33,074 nucleotides of DNA from Parachlamydiaceae bacterium (lineage in GTDB: Bacteria > Chlamydiota > Chlamydiia > Chlamydiales > Parachlamydiaceae): NCBI GenBank assembly GCA_030147755.1, contig JASBUW010000162.1, positions 1-33,074 on the forward strand. The letters run 5' to 3'. The notes under the pieces are model-generated. The model was not told the origin of the DNA, did no database searches, and was given only the letters and a program-made list of their open reading frames with translations. Positions 8,892 through 16,905 of this stretch are shown here, piece by piece. The translations under genes were made by a program, and so were the position numbers. How positions within the stretch are numbered: position 1 is the stretch's first letter; each line of letters starts with the position of its first letter.

Positions 8892-9315
8892 CTAATGTCC
8901 GCGTTGCTTTTCTTTTTTCTTTTGCTGCTTGATGGCAAATTGCTCGTTTTTACGTATTTGCTTTTCAGCGCTAGAAATACTTTTTTTCTCTTTCTTTTTC
9001 TTTTCGATTTCTTCTCGCATATAATCTTGCGCTAAAGTGGAAGGTTTTGCGGTTTCCTTCATTTTTTCCATTTCACGACGCACTTCTCGTTGCACTCTTT
9101 TGGGATTCATGCGCTGAATTTGAATATGCAGGTCTTTTAATTCTCCAAATTTGAGTTCATGATAATGTTTAAGGACAAATTCATGTATTTCAGGATCAGA
9201 TGGTTCGGCACCAAAGATATGTCTTGCAACAGCATATCCTTCTTGATCTGTGCGTTCAAAAGTTCCTATCCAGTAACGCTTTTCAAAAAAAAATCGTGGC
9301 TTTAATCGTTGCCAT
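8892..9315 (-). pseudogene. yjdF: YjdF/DUF2992 family gene with a one-base frameshift in a T9 run
   Basis: The intact downstream frame (9110-8892) ends with the Lys/Glu-rich YjdF tail (NPKRVQREVRREM, KQQKKKEKQRGH). The sequence upstream in the same frame adds the family's N-terminal domain: RYWIGTFER, GYAVARHIFGAEPSDPEI and EFVLKHYHEL. A start at 9315 (MATIKATIF) has a good AAGGAT Shine-Dalgarno. It is separated from the rest by nine T on the coding strand (A at 9285-9293); eight would give one frame of about 140 residues, the normal YjdF length. So this is either a frameshifted pseudogene, a phase-variable or slippage-tolerated gene, or a sequencing error. YjdF proteins of Firmicutes are controlled by an azaaromatic-sensing riboswitch; no such structure was recognised here. 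The gene follows the propeller-like gene. Confidence 0.8.
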
Positions 9316-9347
9316 TTTAATCTATCCTTATGGTCTGCTTTATATTA

Positions 9348-9383
9348 GGCAACGACCCTTAAAGACATTTAAGTGTCGCTGCC
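9348..9383. terminator. Hairpin terminator between the propeller-like gene and yjdF
   Basis: Arms 9348-9362 and 9369-9383 pair over 13 of 15 positions around a 6-base loop. The hairpin begins 7 bases beyond the stop of the upstream minus-strand gene. On that strand the T run is weak (TAATAT follows), so termination may be partial. Confidence 0.5.
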
Positions 9384-9389
9384 TTTTCT

Positions 9390-10763
9390 TTATCTACCTC
9401 TACATTCACTTTCTATATTGATATTAGTGTGAGAAGTTTGAACGAAACTGGCCTCTGCTCGTGTAAAAGTTCTTAACCAAATGGCAATTGTCTCGCCTTC
9501 ACGATTAGTGGCAACTTGTGGATTAAATGTGTTCTGACCTGGTGCTGAGAGCTGAAAAGGTGTATCCCACTGTTTATGAAATATACTCGATTGGATCGCT
9601 TTAAACAAGCCAGGTTCTACGTTATCATTTCCAACCCAAAGTGCAACTGCATTTCCTTTTCCATCAATCCCTACTTTTGGAAAGGTTGCAAAGGGAAAAG
9701 TAAGGTCAGATATAAGGGTGCTTGGTCTCCACTTCCCATCTCTAAATATGCTTGCAAAAACATAAAAATCTGTAGAATTAACTGTCGATTGCCAAGCTGC
9801 AACAGCTTGACCATGTCGATTAATTTTCACATCAGGGATTGTATTAATGAATGCTGGATTAGATAATATCGTCATTTCACTGAGATCCTGAATTTTACCT
9901 TCTCTAAAACGAAACATCCGCGTCTCTATAGATGAATTAATAGCAGGTAATATGACTTCAGACCAAATCACAGCCGCATGCCCTTTTTTATTTGTGCTGA
10001 TGACTGGAAAGTTGGCAATCGCAGTAGGACTTGATAAATTGACAATGCCAGTACTCAACTGATTTTTCAAAATCGCTTTAAAAGTAAATGCACGTGCACG
10101 CAGAATACCATCTCCTAGCCAAATACCTACAAAATTCTCTTTTTCTCCTGCAGCAATCTGAGGTTGATTTGCAATTTCAGTATTGGAAATAGTGACAGGA
10201 ATACTCCAAACATTTGCTTGATGAGGTAAAGCCGCCACCTGTATTCTCACTCCTGGTAAAAGAGATTCCTGCCAAATAGCCACCGCATTCCCTTTTGAAT
10301 CGATTGCCACTTGTGGAAAAGCGAGAGGAGTGGAAAGCAAAAAAGCAATATTCGCTGTTGGTCTCCATGTATGATCAATCAATGTTGCCGCTCGAATAGT
10401 AACAGGTCCCGAAAAAGGACCTTCATCCCATACGACGACAGCATGACCCTCATTATTAAGGGCAACTTGAACAGAATGTGTAAACACTAGCTCAGAAAGC
10501 GAAGTCTGCGGATTTAAAGTAATAGGATCAGACCACTGACCATCTTCAAAAATCGAAGCACGCACAACAGTATTTGACGTCACCAATTCTAGCCAAGCAG
10601 CAATGCCTTTTCCCTCATCATTCACTTTGACGACAGGCAAGGTGGATATGCCTTCTGCGGATAAATCCTTTGGAAAAGACCAAAGAACACTTGCTGACAA
10701 TGAGGTCCATCCACATAATACGAATACAAAAACATAAAAAATTGAGTAACGTAGCTTTTTCAT
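9390..10763 (-). CDS. Secreted eight-repeat, probably beta-propeller, protein
   Basis: After a signal peptide (MKKLRYSIFYVFVFVLCGWT, cleavage near SLSAS) the protein consists of eight repeats of about 50-60 residues. Each is centred on a block like PQVAIDSKGNAVAIWQES and often followed by FRDGKWRP or a similar Gly-x-Trp turn. Recognisable cores are KVNDEGKGIAAW, ALNNEGHAVVVW, AIDSKGNAVAIW, AAGEKENFVGIW, STNKKGHAAVIW, KINRHGQAVAAW, GIDGKGNAVALW and ATNREGETIAIW. The pattern suggests a seven- or eight-bladed propeller or similar all-beta fold in the envelope or outside the cell. I prefer the ATG at 10763: AGGAGATGA lies 12 bases before it, whereas the upstream ATG at 10775 abuts the AGGAG directly. 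No catalytic motif is seen. Ligand unknown. Confidence 0.8.
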   Translation of the reverse strand: MKKLRYSIFYVFVFVLCGWTSLSASVLWSFPKDLSAEGISTLPVVKVNDEGKGIAAWLELVTSNTVVRASIFEDGQWSDPITLNPQTSLSELVFTHSVQVALNNEGHAVVVWDEGPFSGPVTIRAATLIDHTWRPTANIAFLLSTPLAFPQVAIDSKGNAVAIWQESLLPGVRIQVAALPHQANVWSIPVTISNTEIANQPQIAAGEKENFVGIWLGDGILRARAFTFKAILKNQLSTGIVNLSSPTAIANFPVISTNKKGHAAVIWSEVILPAINSSIETRMFRFREGKIQDLSEMTILSNPAFINTIPDVKINRHGQAVAAWQSTVNSTDFYVFASIFRDGKWRPSTLISDLTFPFATFPKVGIDGKGNAVALWVGNDNVEPGLFKAIQSSIFHKQWDTPFQLSAPGQNTFNPQVATNREGETIAIWLRTFTRAEASFVQTSHTNINIESECRGR

Positions 10764-11053
10764 ATCGATTTTCATCTCCTAAAAAATAAAGAAAAATAAA
10801 GTGATCTTTATGCACCAAAAAAATGTGTTTAGCACACTTAACTGAAAGGTTGCCAACTTTATTTTTAATTATTTTCCCATATTTTAGGATGTTACAAGCT
10901 TTGAAGTCCCTTGCCTATAAATAAGAAGCGATAGATTTTTAAATAGTCATTTTATATAATGCAACAAGCATTAATTATAATATTTTTCAAAAATCAATTG
11001 ATGGTTTTTGTTTATAATATTTTTTGCAAATTTCAATAACAAAGGAAATCTGT

Positions 11054-11743
11054 ATGGTTAACAATAATCACCCTGAGATCTCTAGCAGCATTCAATTTTT
11101 AGATTATCAAGCAGAAGCACATCTCTATCCTGCTTTGTTCACATCGTCAACACGCGCTTTGTTTGAAAATGAAGTTTATCCAGGACCGATTCTCGACTGT
11201 TTTTTGCGAGCTGTTGTAAACGCTATTCATCCACAAAACCAGTTTACAGACCAAGAGATGCAAGAAAAAATAGCCAATCTGAAAACACGCACAAGTCAAA
11301 TAAACAATTTAGAATTGAATCCAAGTGAATGTAAAAAATTTACCCGCAATGAAAAGCGGTTATATCCGGAAATAGCCAAAATAGCCATCGCTCTTAATAG
11401 AAGGATTTTGCTATTTCAGACATGTCGAGACCTAGAAGTACCCAATTCTCGCGTTATGAGATTTCCTTGTTTGAAAAGCTTTTTTTGCTCAGATCCAGGT
11501 ACCACCCTTAATCAGAATTTACTCATCCGAAATCCAAATGACATTTGCATTTATCAAACACAAACAAGTAAATATCATGCATTTACTTTTATTCCCGAAG
11601 TGAAGAACGCTCGTCCACTATGGCCGGCGCCCCCTTTCTTGTTGCATCCTGATTCAAATCACTTAAAAGTTAAAAAAATTAAAGAAGTTTCTTATGTGAT
11701 CATAGGAATTCCTGTTTCATCTTTAAACGAACAGCCAAACTAA
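11054..11743 (+). CDS. Putative OTU-like cysteine protease (deubiquitinase-like), divergent
   Basis: A 229-residue protein starting at ATG 11054, which has AAAGGAA at good spacing; the upstream ATG at 11024 has none. A TATAAT lies at 11013-11018. No database-grade family is obvious, but the order of motifs fits an OTU fold. A Cys in LDCFLRAVVNAI (C49) occupies the place of the DGNCxFRAV box. A middle block, YPEIAKIAIALNRRILLFQ (104-122), resembles the OTU helix-strand 'IxxlAxxLNxxIxVYq'. A C-terminal His in ICIYQTQTSKYHAFTF (H175) resembles IxIYxxxxxHYxxL. The two residues between Asp and Cys of the canonical box are missing, so activity is uncertain. There is no signal peptide. Chlamydiae carry OTU effectors (for example ChlaOTU), which makes a type III-secreted role plausible. 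A function outside this family is quite possible. Confidence 0.4.
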   Translation: MVNNNHPEISSSIQFLDYQAEAHLYPALFTSSTRALFENEVYPGPILDCFLRAVVNAIHPQNQFTDQEMQEKIANLKTRTSQINNLELNPSECKKFTRNEKRLYPEIAKIAIALNRRILLFQTCRDLEVPNSRVMRFPCLKSFFCSDPGTTLNQNLLIRNPNDICIYQTQTSKYHAFTFIPEVKNARPLWPAPPFLLHPDSNHLKVKKIKEVSYVIIGIPVSSLNEQPN

Positions 11744-11767
11744 CTTTAACAGCAACTGGAAGCCTCT

Positions 11768-12175
11768 ATGGATTATGCTCAAATCTCAAAAGAAACAATT
11801 TCATTTTTGCATAAAAGCTATAATAGCCTCAAAAATTCTCCGTTAAATCAGCAGTTGATTGTCCTTGTCGATTTGAGAGTATCGCAAATCAATGGCTGCA
11901 CCTATTGTTGTCAGGTTCATTCTGAAGAAGCTAAAAAACTCCAAATCCCCCCTGAAAAATTAAACACGCTCACCACATGGCAAACATCTGATGCTTTTTC
12001 AAAAGAGGAAAAGATCGCTCTCCATTGGGTTGAAGCCTTAACCCATTTAGATCATGATCTAGACACCCTAAAAGAAGAACTCATCAAATCTTATACAGAA
12101 AGAGAAGTGGTTGATTTAACAGCATCCATTTCTCTCATGAATGCTTTGAATCGCCTAGCCATTAGTTTGAAGTAG
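11768..12175 (+). CDS. AhpD-like / carboxymuconolactone decarboxylase family protein
   Basis: A 135-residue all-helical protein with the AhpD-core active-site motif CTYCCQVH (CxxC followed by xxxH) in NGCTYCCQVHSEEAKK (about 42-57), and the family's ALHWVEALTHL block. Relatives reduce peroxides through the Cys pair, often with a lipoyl partner. The best-known large subgroup is annotated as alkylhydroperoxidase or carboxymuconolactone decarboxylase family; for this protein I infer a peroxidase-like role. GGAAG lies a few bases before the ATG. It is 24 bp downstream of the OTU-like gene on the same strand. Its 3' end overlaps that of the convergent amine oxidase gene by 14 bp. Confidence 0.85.
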   Translation: MDYAQISKETISFLHKSYNSLKNSPLNQQLIVLVDLRVSQINGCTYCCQVHSEEAKKLQIPPEKLNTLTTWQTSDAFSKEEKIALHWVEALTHLDHDLDTLKEELIKSYTEREVVDLTASISLMNALNRLAISLK

Positions 12176-13595
12176 GCAAGAGAACTTTTTTAATTAAACG
12201 TGCAATCCGTTCTCCTGATTCACAGGCAGCTTCCATGGTTCCCGGCACGTCGCTTAAAATAGTGGCGTGCTCACCTGCAAAATAGAGAGTCTCATCAATG
12301 GGCGCAAAAAGCGTTTTGACTTTTTCGCCTTGAATCATTTGTGTTGAAGTCAGCAAAATTTCTTGCCCTGCCGCTATGTAAGCGTAAGAACCTTTTACAT
12401 AGGGATCATTAGGCCAACTATATCCCACCGCGCCTTCATATATCTCAAAAGCGGCATCACATGCATATTCAGGTATAAATGAAGGTAAGGATTGATCTGC
12501 ATAGCCTTTTACCACCATTGACCAATCTCGCTGAAATGTATTTATAATCGTATCAGCAGAAAACTGGCTTGTTTGACCTGTATAATAAAAAGTCAAAATA
12601 TGGCATTCAGCATCGAAAAAGCAGCCCATACGATCGTTAAGAAGCGTTATTCTTTTTGTAGGAGGACGAGAAAAAGGAATCAAAATTTTTGCGTTTGTTC
12701 CATAACGCACATTTTTGATGGCTTCCAGCTGATCAACAGGTATTATTCCTTCTTCAAAATCAATGTCACTATAAACAGAACAAGGAATGGCAAGGACAAG
12801 AATGTCTGCTTTGACTTGCTGCTCATTTTGAAAAGTAAGGATGTATCCTCCTTCTAAAGCTTTCTTAATGGAACGTAGAGGGTGATTTAAATGCAGTCGA
12901 TCGCCCAATTTTTGCGCCAATTTTTCTGTTAAAAGCGCATTTCCTCCTTGAATACTCACAAAATGAATCTCGTTTTCTTCTTGCTTGGGATGAGCTGTGG
13001 AAATCCCTCCTAATAGCATATGATAGAGAGTTTCCGCATAGCAAGAAGAGAGTTGCTCGATGGGAGCTCCTTCATAAGCAGCTAATCTCACTGACAAGGC
13101 TTTATAAAGAGGATCTTGTTCATCAAATAGTCCATCTAATATCTCTCGCATGTTGCTAGCTTTCTGCATCACAGTTTTCAATTGAATTCTGAGATCTTCA
13201 GCTTGGTAGAATCTATCAGCCAAAAGCTTGTGTATCGGAATAAATTCTTCTCCATTAAAATAAGCATGCTGAAGACTGATGTGATGACTTGTGACCTCAC
13301 ACCCACATTCACGAATTAACGCACGTAGATTTTCCGCTTCTCCCCCATCTGTAATATTTTGTCCTCCCAATTCTGCTATCTTTTCTCCTATTTTCGCCGT
13401 CAGGATTCTACCGCCCACACGATTGCGCGCTTCATAAACTTGAACGTCGATTTCTTTCTGTTGCAAACGATACGCAGTAGTTAAGCCGGCGATTCCGGCA
13501 CCTACCACAACCACTTTTGGATTGTGATTTTCTGCAAACAAAGAAGAAGTTGTCAAAAAGAACGCCATTAAACAAAATACCTTTGAAAAAATCAT
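12162..13595 (-). CDS. Exported flavin monoamine oxidase family protein
   Basis: An FAD-dependent amine oxidase of 477 residues. The dinucleotide fold is at the N-terminus: KVVVVGAGIAGLTTAYRL with GAGIAG at 32-37, the ribose-binding Glu E55 (VYEARNRVGGR) and GGR. The C-terminal FAD box is TLYFAGEHATILSDVPGTMEAACESGERIA. NDPYVKGSYAY is the family's aromatic-cage region. I place the start at 13595: an AAGGA sits 7 bases before it, and the protein then opens with a typical signal peptide (MIFSKVFCLMAFFLTTSSLFA). A longer frame reaches 13658 but has no such site. So the enzyme is probably periplasmic, oxidising an amine (polyamine or amino acid type) with release of peroxide and ammonia. The substrate cannot be read from the sequence. 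The neighbouring AhpD-like gene could help with peroxide. Confidence 0.88.
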   Translation of the reverse strand: MIFSKVFCLMAFFLTTSSLFAENHNPKVVVVGAGIAGLTTAYRLQQKEIDVQVYEARNRVGGRILTAKIGEKIAELGGQNITDGGEAENLRALIRECGCEVTSHHISLQHAYFNGEEFIPIHKLLADRFYQAEDLRIQLKTVMQKASNMREILDGLFDEQDPLYKALSVRLAAYEGAPIEQLSSCYAETLYHMLLGGISTAHPKQEENEIHFVSIQGGNALLTEKLAQKLGDRLHLNHPLRSIKKALEGGYILTFQNEQQVKADILVLAIPCSVYSDIDFEEGIIPVDQLEAIKNVRYGTNAKILIPFSRPPTKRITLLNDRMGCFFDAECHILTFYYTGQTSQFSADTIINTFQRDWSMVVKGYADQSLPSFIPEYACDAAFEIYEGAVGYSWPNDPYVKGSYAYIAAGQEILLTSTQMIQGEKVKTLFAPIDETLYFAGEHATILSDVPGTMEAACESGERIARLIKKVLLPTSN

Positions 13596-13712
13596 TAAAT
13601 GATCCTTAAGCTTGAAAACTATGTGTATGAGACTTATCATTAAAATCTTGCCTTGCATAGACCTTTGAAAATAATTTTTGAAAGGTTAATAAAAAAATCT
13701 TTCTCAAGTCAA

Positions 13713-13727
13713 CTACCAATTTGGTAG
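13713..13727. promoter_or_regulatory. 15-bp palindrome CTACCAATTTGGTAG, operator-like (copy 1)
   Basis: CTACCAA-T-TTGGTAG is a perfect 7+1+7 palindrome in the spacer between the divergent amine oxidase and ppx-like genes. A second copy differing only in the central base lies at 17400-17414, also between divergent genes. In both, the palindrome is preceded by CAA and followed by an A-rich GATAA-containing stretch. The form and spacer positions suggest a repressor site. Confidence 0.45.
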
Positions 13728-13750
13728 ATAATTGATAAAAACTGAGAATG

Positions 13751-13880
13751 GTGGACAGGGGTGGACAACGTGGACTTCGTGGACGACGTGGACATAAAGC
13801 TTTATGAAAACCACTCAGATGCTATAAATTCAGCTAGTTAAATTATGTTCACACGGCCCACGAAGTCCACTCCTGTCCAC
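13751..13880. repeat. GTGGAC 9-bp tandem repeats with an inverted copy
   Basis: Five GTGGAC units start at 13751, 13761, 13770, 13779 and 13788 (spacing 10, 9, 9, 9). At 13858-13880 lies an inverted copy (complement GTGGACAGGAGTGGACTT plus CGTGG) that equals the left block with one 9-bp unit removed and one base change. The spacer 13659-14012 otherwise holds the CTACCAA palindrome and A/T-rich leader sequence, with no gene. Confidence 0.8.
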
Positions 13881-14012
13881 AACTCTTAACCTTGGATTTA
13901 TGCAACATCTCAAAACACGTGATTTGAACAGATTTATTGAATTTTTAATTTAATTTTATAAAAATAATTAAATTTTATTTAAATTCATCCACAACAATCT
14001 TACATCAAAAAC

Positions 14013-15056
14013 ATGTTTAAATTATTTATTTACTTGGTATTATTAATGTTTCTAACAACTCATTCTTTAATTGGTGTAGCTCCAACTCTTATCACTCCAC
14101 AGCCTGTTACAAGAGCAGCCTTTGATTTAGGTTCTGGAACTTTTAAACTGGCGGTAGCAGAAGTCGCGGGAAATCAAGTTCATCTCAAATTTTCCAAAGT
14201 CATGAAAGTAGGGTTAGGTCTTGACCTGGCTGAAAGTACGAATGGATTACTCAGTGAAAAAGTCCAAAAGGTTGCTTTGAAGTCCCTAATAGAACTTTTG
14301 CAAGATGCGCAAGCACAGGGAGCCACACAATTTGCTGGTATTGCAACAGCAGCTTTTCGCCATGCAACAAATGGAGAAGCACTACTCCAAAAGTTAAAAC
14401 AAGACACAGGCATTCATTTACGCTTAATTACACAAGAAGAAGAAGGCATTTTAGCTTTTAAAACTTTTTTAACTGTTTTTCCAGATATACAACAAGCAAA
14501 CTGTATTGCCTTAGATTTAGGAGCAGCCAGCTTTCAGCTCACAACGCAGAATGAAGAAACTTATGATGTCTTACATGGTCCTATAGGTGTCAGCGGTGTA
14601 TTAAAGTTATTTTCCGAAGAAATTAGAGGGATTCCTTATAAACGGGGATTAGTTTTTACACCGATCGCATCAGATGAAATTTCATTATTAATAGAAAAAA
14701 TCAAAAGTAAAATCACATTGCCCACTTGGCTGCAAACTAAGCTTTTGAATGAATCTATTAAAGTGTGTTTTCTCGATGATTGGATTGAGGAAATTCAGCA
14801 AAGAACAGGTCAAGCATTAAAAGTTTCTAAAGCACACATTTGGGACGCTCTACAGAATATTATTGATCCAAATGACTCTATTCCAGTCCTAAGAAGGCAA
14901 TCTTATATTATAGGCTATGCGCTACTATATTCAGTGATGGACAAATTGCAGATCAACGAGTTAAACATGAAATTGCAAACTACAGGAAGCGCATTGGGAA
15001 TCATGACAGAAGAATATTTCTGGCATTATGATGAATTTGCATGTAAGTCAAGATGA
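14013..15056 (+). CDS. Exported Ppx/GppA phosphatase-like protein
   Basis: A 347-residue protein of the Ppx/GppA family, which splits polyphosphate or pppGpp, within the ASKHA ATPase fold. Visible features: phosphate-1 loop AAFDLGSGTFKLAV (DLGSGT at 38-43), IATAAFRHATNG (110-121), the acidic block ITQEEEGILAF (E142-E144, which holds the family's catalytic Glu) and phosphate-2 loop ALDLGAASFQL (168-176). Two things are unusual. The protein begins with a signal peptide (MFKLFIYLVLLMFLTTHSLI, cleavage near VA), placing the enzyme outside the cytoplasm. The second loop reads GAASFQ where most members have GGGSTE, so phosphate binding may be altered. Length is close to the two-domain Ppx forms. 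The upstream spacer is A/T-rich. A long hairpin begins in the last codons. Confidence 0.8.
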   Translation: MFKLFIYLVLLMFLTTHSLIGVAPTLITPQPVTRAAFDLGSGTFKLAVAEVAGNQVHLKFSKVMKVGLGLDLAESTNGLLSEKVQKVALKSLIELLQDAQAQGATQFAGIATAAFRHATNGEALLQKLKQDTGIHLRLITQEEEGILAFKTFLTVFPDIQQANCIALDLGAASFQLTTQNEETYDVLHGPIGVSGVLKLFSEEIRGIPYKRGLVFTPIASDEISLLIEKIKSKITLPTWLQTKLLNESIKVCFLDDWIEEIQQRTGQALKVSKAHIWDALQNIIDPNDSIPVLRRQSYIIGYALLYSVMDKLQINELNMKLQTTGSALGIMTEEYFWHYDEFACKSR

Positions 15057-15114
15057 CACAAAGCATTTGGAGTGCGAAAAGTTCTCTTTCGCACTCCAAA
15101 CGCTTTGTGTCATC
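15052..15114. terminator. 28-bp hairpin at the end of the ppx-like gene
   Basis: Arms 15052-15079 and 15087-15114 pair over 27 of 28 positions around a 7-base loop. The left arm includes the stop codon of the ppx-like gene. There is no T tract afterwards (CTAATA). It may act as a terminator or RNA-stabilising hairpin, or be one of the long palindromes typical of this window. Confidence 0.55.
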
Positions 15115-15231
15115 CTAATAAATTCATTTAGATAAGTCGTACATCGCGTCAGAATAATTCAATATGATCTTGATTCCTGGTCAAAATTCAAAACCAAATG
15201 CAGTTTCATTTCTAACTTCTTGCTATGTATA

Positions 15232-15282
15232 CTGGTAATAATTCTTTCCACTTTATCCTGAATTTGGTAATAATTATTACCA
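15232..15282. promoter_or_regulatory. Operator-like TGGTAATAATT repeat before an ATPase gene
   Basis: TGGTAATAATTATTACCA (15265-15282) is a perfect 18-bp palindrome, 17 bp before the ATPase start. The half-site CTGGTAATAATT occurs once more at 15232-15243, 33 bp upstream. Two copies so close to a start codon suggest autoregulation. The rest of the spacer 15115-15299 shows nothing recognisable. Confidence 0.4.
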
Positions 15283-15299
15283 GATAGGGGTGCTGATTT

Positions 15300-16604
15300 A
15301 TGCTTGAATTGCTCAGAAAATTGATTTTGGACTTCGAAGAATTGCCACTCGAAACAGGGCTTCCGAGGCAATTAAAAATAGAAGCTGTGCGTGGTAAGGC
15401 CACTATTTGCATCGGTGTCCGACGCAGCGGTAAGTCTACTTACATGTTTCAAATGATGCAGGGGCTATTAGATCAAGGAGTATCCCGTCAAAATATTCTT
15501 TATTTAAATTTCTTTGATGATCGATTGCATACACTCAAACAAACTGGATTGGACGTTGTCGTTGAAGCCTACTTTTCGCTTTACCCAGAAAAAAAGAATA
15601 CTGAGAAGGTGTACTGCTTCTTCGATGAGATTCAGACTATTCCTGGTTGGGAACCTTTTATAGATCGTTTGATGCGAACGGAAAATTGTCAGGTATTTAT
15701 CACCGGTTCATCCGCAGAAATGCTTTCCAAAGAAATTGCTACACAAATGCGTGGGCGCGCCCTATCCTGGGAGATTTTCCCTTTTTCATTCAGAGAGTTT
15801 CTCGACTACAAGAATATTAATAGCACTAGTCCTTGGTCAACAAAGCGGCAGCTTGTCATCAGAAAAGCTTTTGACGAATACTGGGAGAGGGGTGGATTTC
15901 CAGAAGTTGCCGGCTTCAGCACTGCGCTACGAATTAAAACCCATCAGGAATACTTCAACTCGATCCTCTTTCGAGACCTGGTAGAGAGGCACAATGTAAC
16001 CCACCCCACAGCAGTAACAGATTTAGCTTATAGATTGATTGATAATATCGGTGCACCCTATTCCGTCAACAGCCTGACAGGTTACTTAAAGTCTTTAGGA
16101 CACAAGGTTCCTAAAGCGACAGTATCAGAATACATCGAATGGTTTGAGGATGCTTATTTTCTATTTACTGTGCATATTTTCGATGCCTCTCTATCTCGCA
16201 TCCAAAATAATCCAAAAAAAATCTACTGTATTGACCATGCGATGGTTCCTTCAGTCGCTTCAGGTATACTTGTAAACTCAGGCCATCTATTGGAAAGTCT
16301 AGTTTTTATAACGTTTCGGCGTCATGATTTAAAAGTTAGCTATTATAAAACAAAAAATGGGCGAGAAGTTGACTTCATTGTGCAAATGGCCAATCGCACT
16401 AAGCGACTTTTTCAAATTTGCGAATCCTTAACAGACCCATCAACCAAGACACGCGAGGTAACCGCACTTAATGAAGCTATGGTAGAACTCAAATTGAAGA
16501 CAGGAACCATCATCACCCGAAATGAAGAAGGGCAAATAGAGGCAGAGGGCGGCAAAATTCACGTTGTGCCCATCTGGAAATTTCTTTTAATCTCTGAGAA
16601 CTAG
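15300..16604 (+). CDS. AAA_14 / DUF4143 family ATPase (first copy)
   Basis: A 434-residue protein with the layout of the AAA_14-DUF4143 family: Walker A GVRRSGKST (about 39-47), Walker B VYCFFDEIQ (about 103-111), and sensor strand QVFITGSSAEML. Then come the DUF4143 region with a winged-helix-like stretch (SVNSLTGYLKSLGHKV, SEYIEWFEDAYFLF) and a C-terminal PD-(D/E)XK-like part (GREVDFIVQ). In that last part, the usual I/V-x-V/C-K/Q strand reads LFQICESL, so a nuclease Lys is not obvious. The family is common in bacteria living with hosts; a role in defence or toxin-like activity has been suggested but its function is not established. An operator-like palindrome precedes it. A second, only distantly similar member lies at 21413-22534. 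Confidence 0.88.
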   Translation: MLELLRKLILDFEELPLETGLPRQLKIEAVRGKATICIGVRRSGKSTYMFQMMQGLLDQGVSRQNILYLNFFDDRLHTLKQTGLDVVVEAYFSLYPEKKNTEKVYCFFDEIQTIPGWEPFIDRLMRTENCQVFITGSSAEMLSKEIATQMRGRALSWEIFPFSFREFLDYKNINSTSPWSTKRQLVIRKAFDEYWERGGFPEVAGFSTALRIKTHQEYFNSILFRDLVERHNVTHPTAVTDLAYRLIDNIGAPYSVNSLTGYLKSLGHKVPKATVSEYIEWFEDAYFLFTVHIFDASLSRIQNNPKKIYCIDHAMVPSVASGILVNSGHLLESLVFITFRRHDLKVSYYKTKNGREVDFIVQMANRTKRLFQICESLTDPSTKTREVTALNEAMVELKLKTGTIITRNEEGQIEAEGGKIHVVPIWKFLLISEN

Positions 16605-16899
16605 AAACTGTTACATAATTTATAGACAAATAGTGGCCATGCGACTATTTGGAGAAGAAAGTATTCAAAAATTATTCCAAGAAATGAATTTAAATGCAAA
16701 ACAGCTTAAACCGCTTAAAAAAATTCAAATCTTAAACACAAAATTGTTATCTATTAGAACCTTTCTATTTCGAAAAAAATTGAATTTGTTCCGTTATTAA
16801 AATCAAAAACAGAGCTAATATATCTAGAATTAAATTCCACAATTATCAACCTATTTTGTTTAATCCGCCAAATTTAAATCTATCTCAAGATCTATCAAT
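16605..16899. other. Spacer with only a weak 53-codon frame
   Basis: After the ATPase stop there is one ATG frame of 53 codons (16639-16800, beginning MRLFGEESIQKLFQEMN) on the plus strand. It has no ribosome binding site and no clear relative. It could be a gene remnant. The rest is A/T-rich, with no recognisable feature before the decayed fic gene. Confidence 0.3.
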
Positions 16900-16905
16900 T
16901 AGCCC

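Noticed and set aside
16639..16800. 53-codon frame (MRLFGEES...) as a SecA fragment
   Set aside because: Only a few residues resemble the SecA 'MRxFG' block; the rest does not follow, and there is no ribosome binding site.
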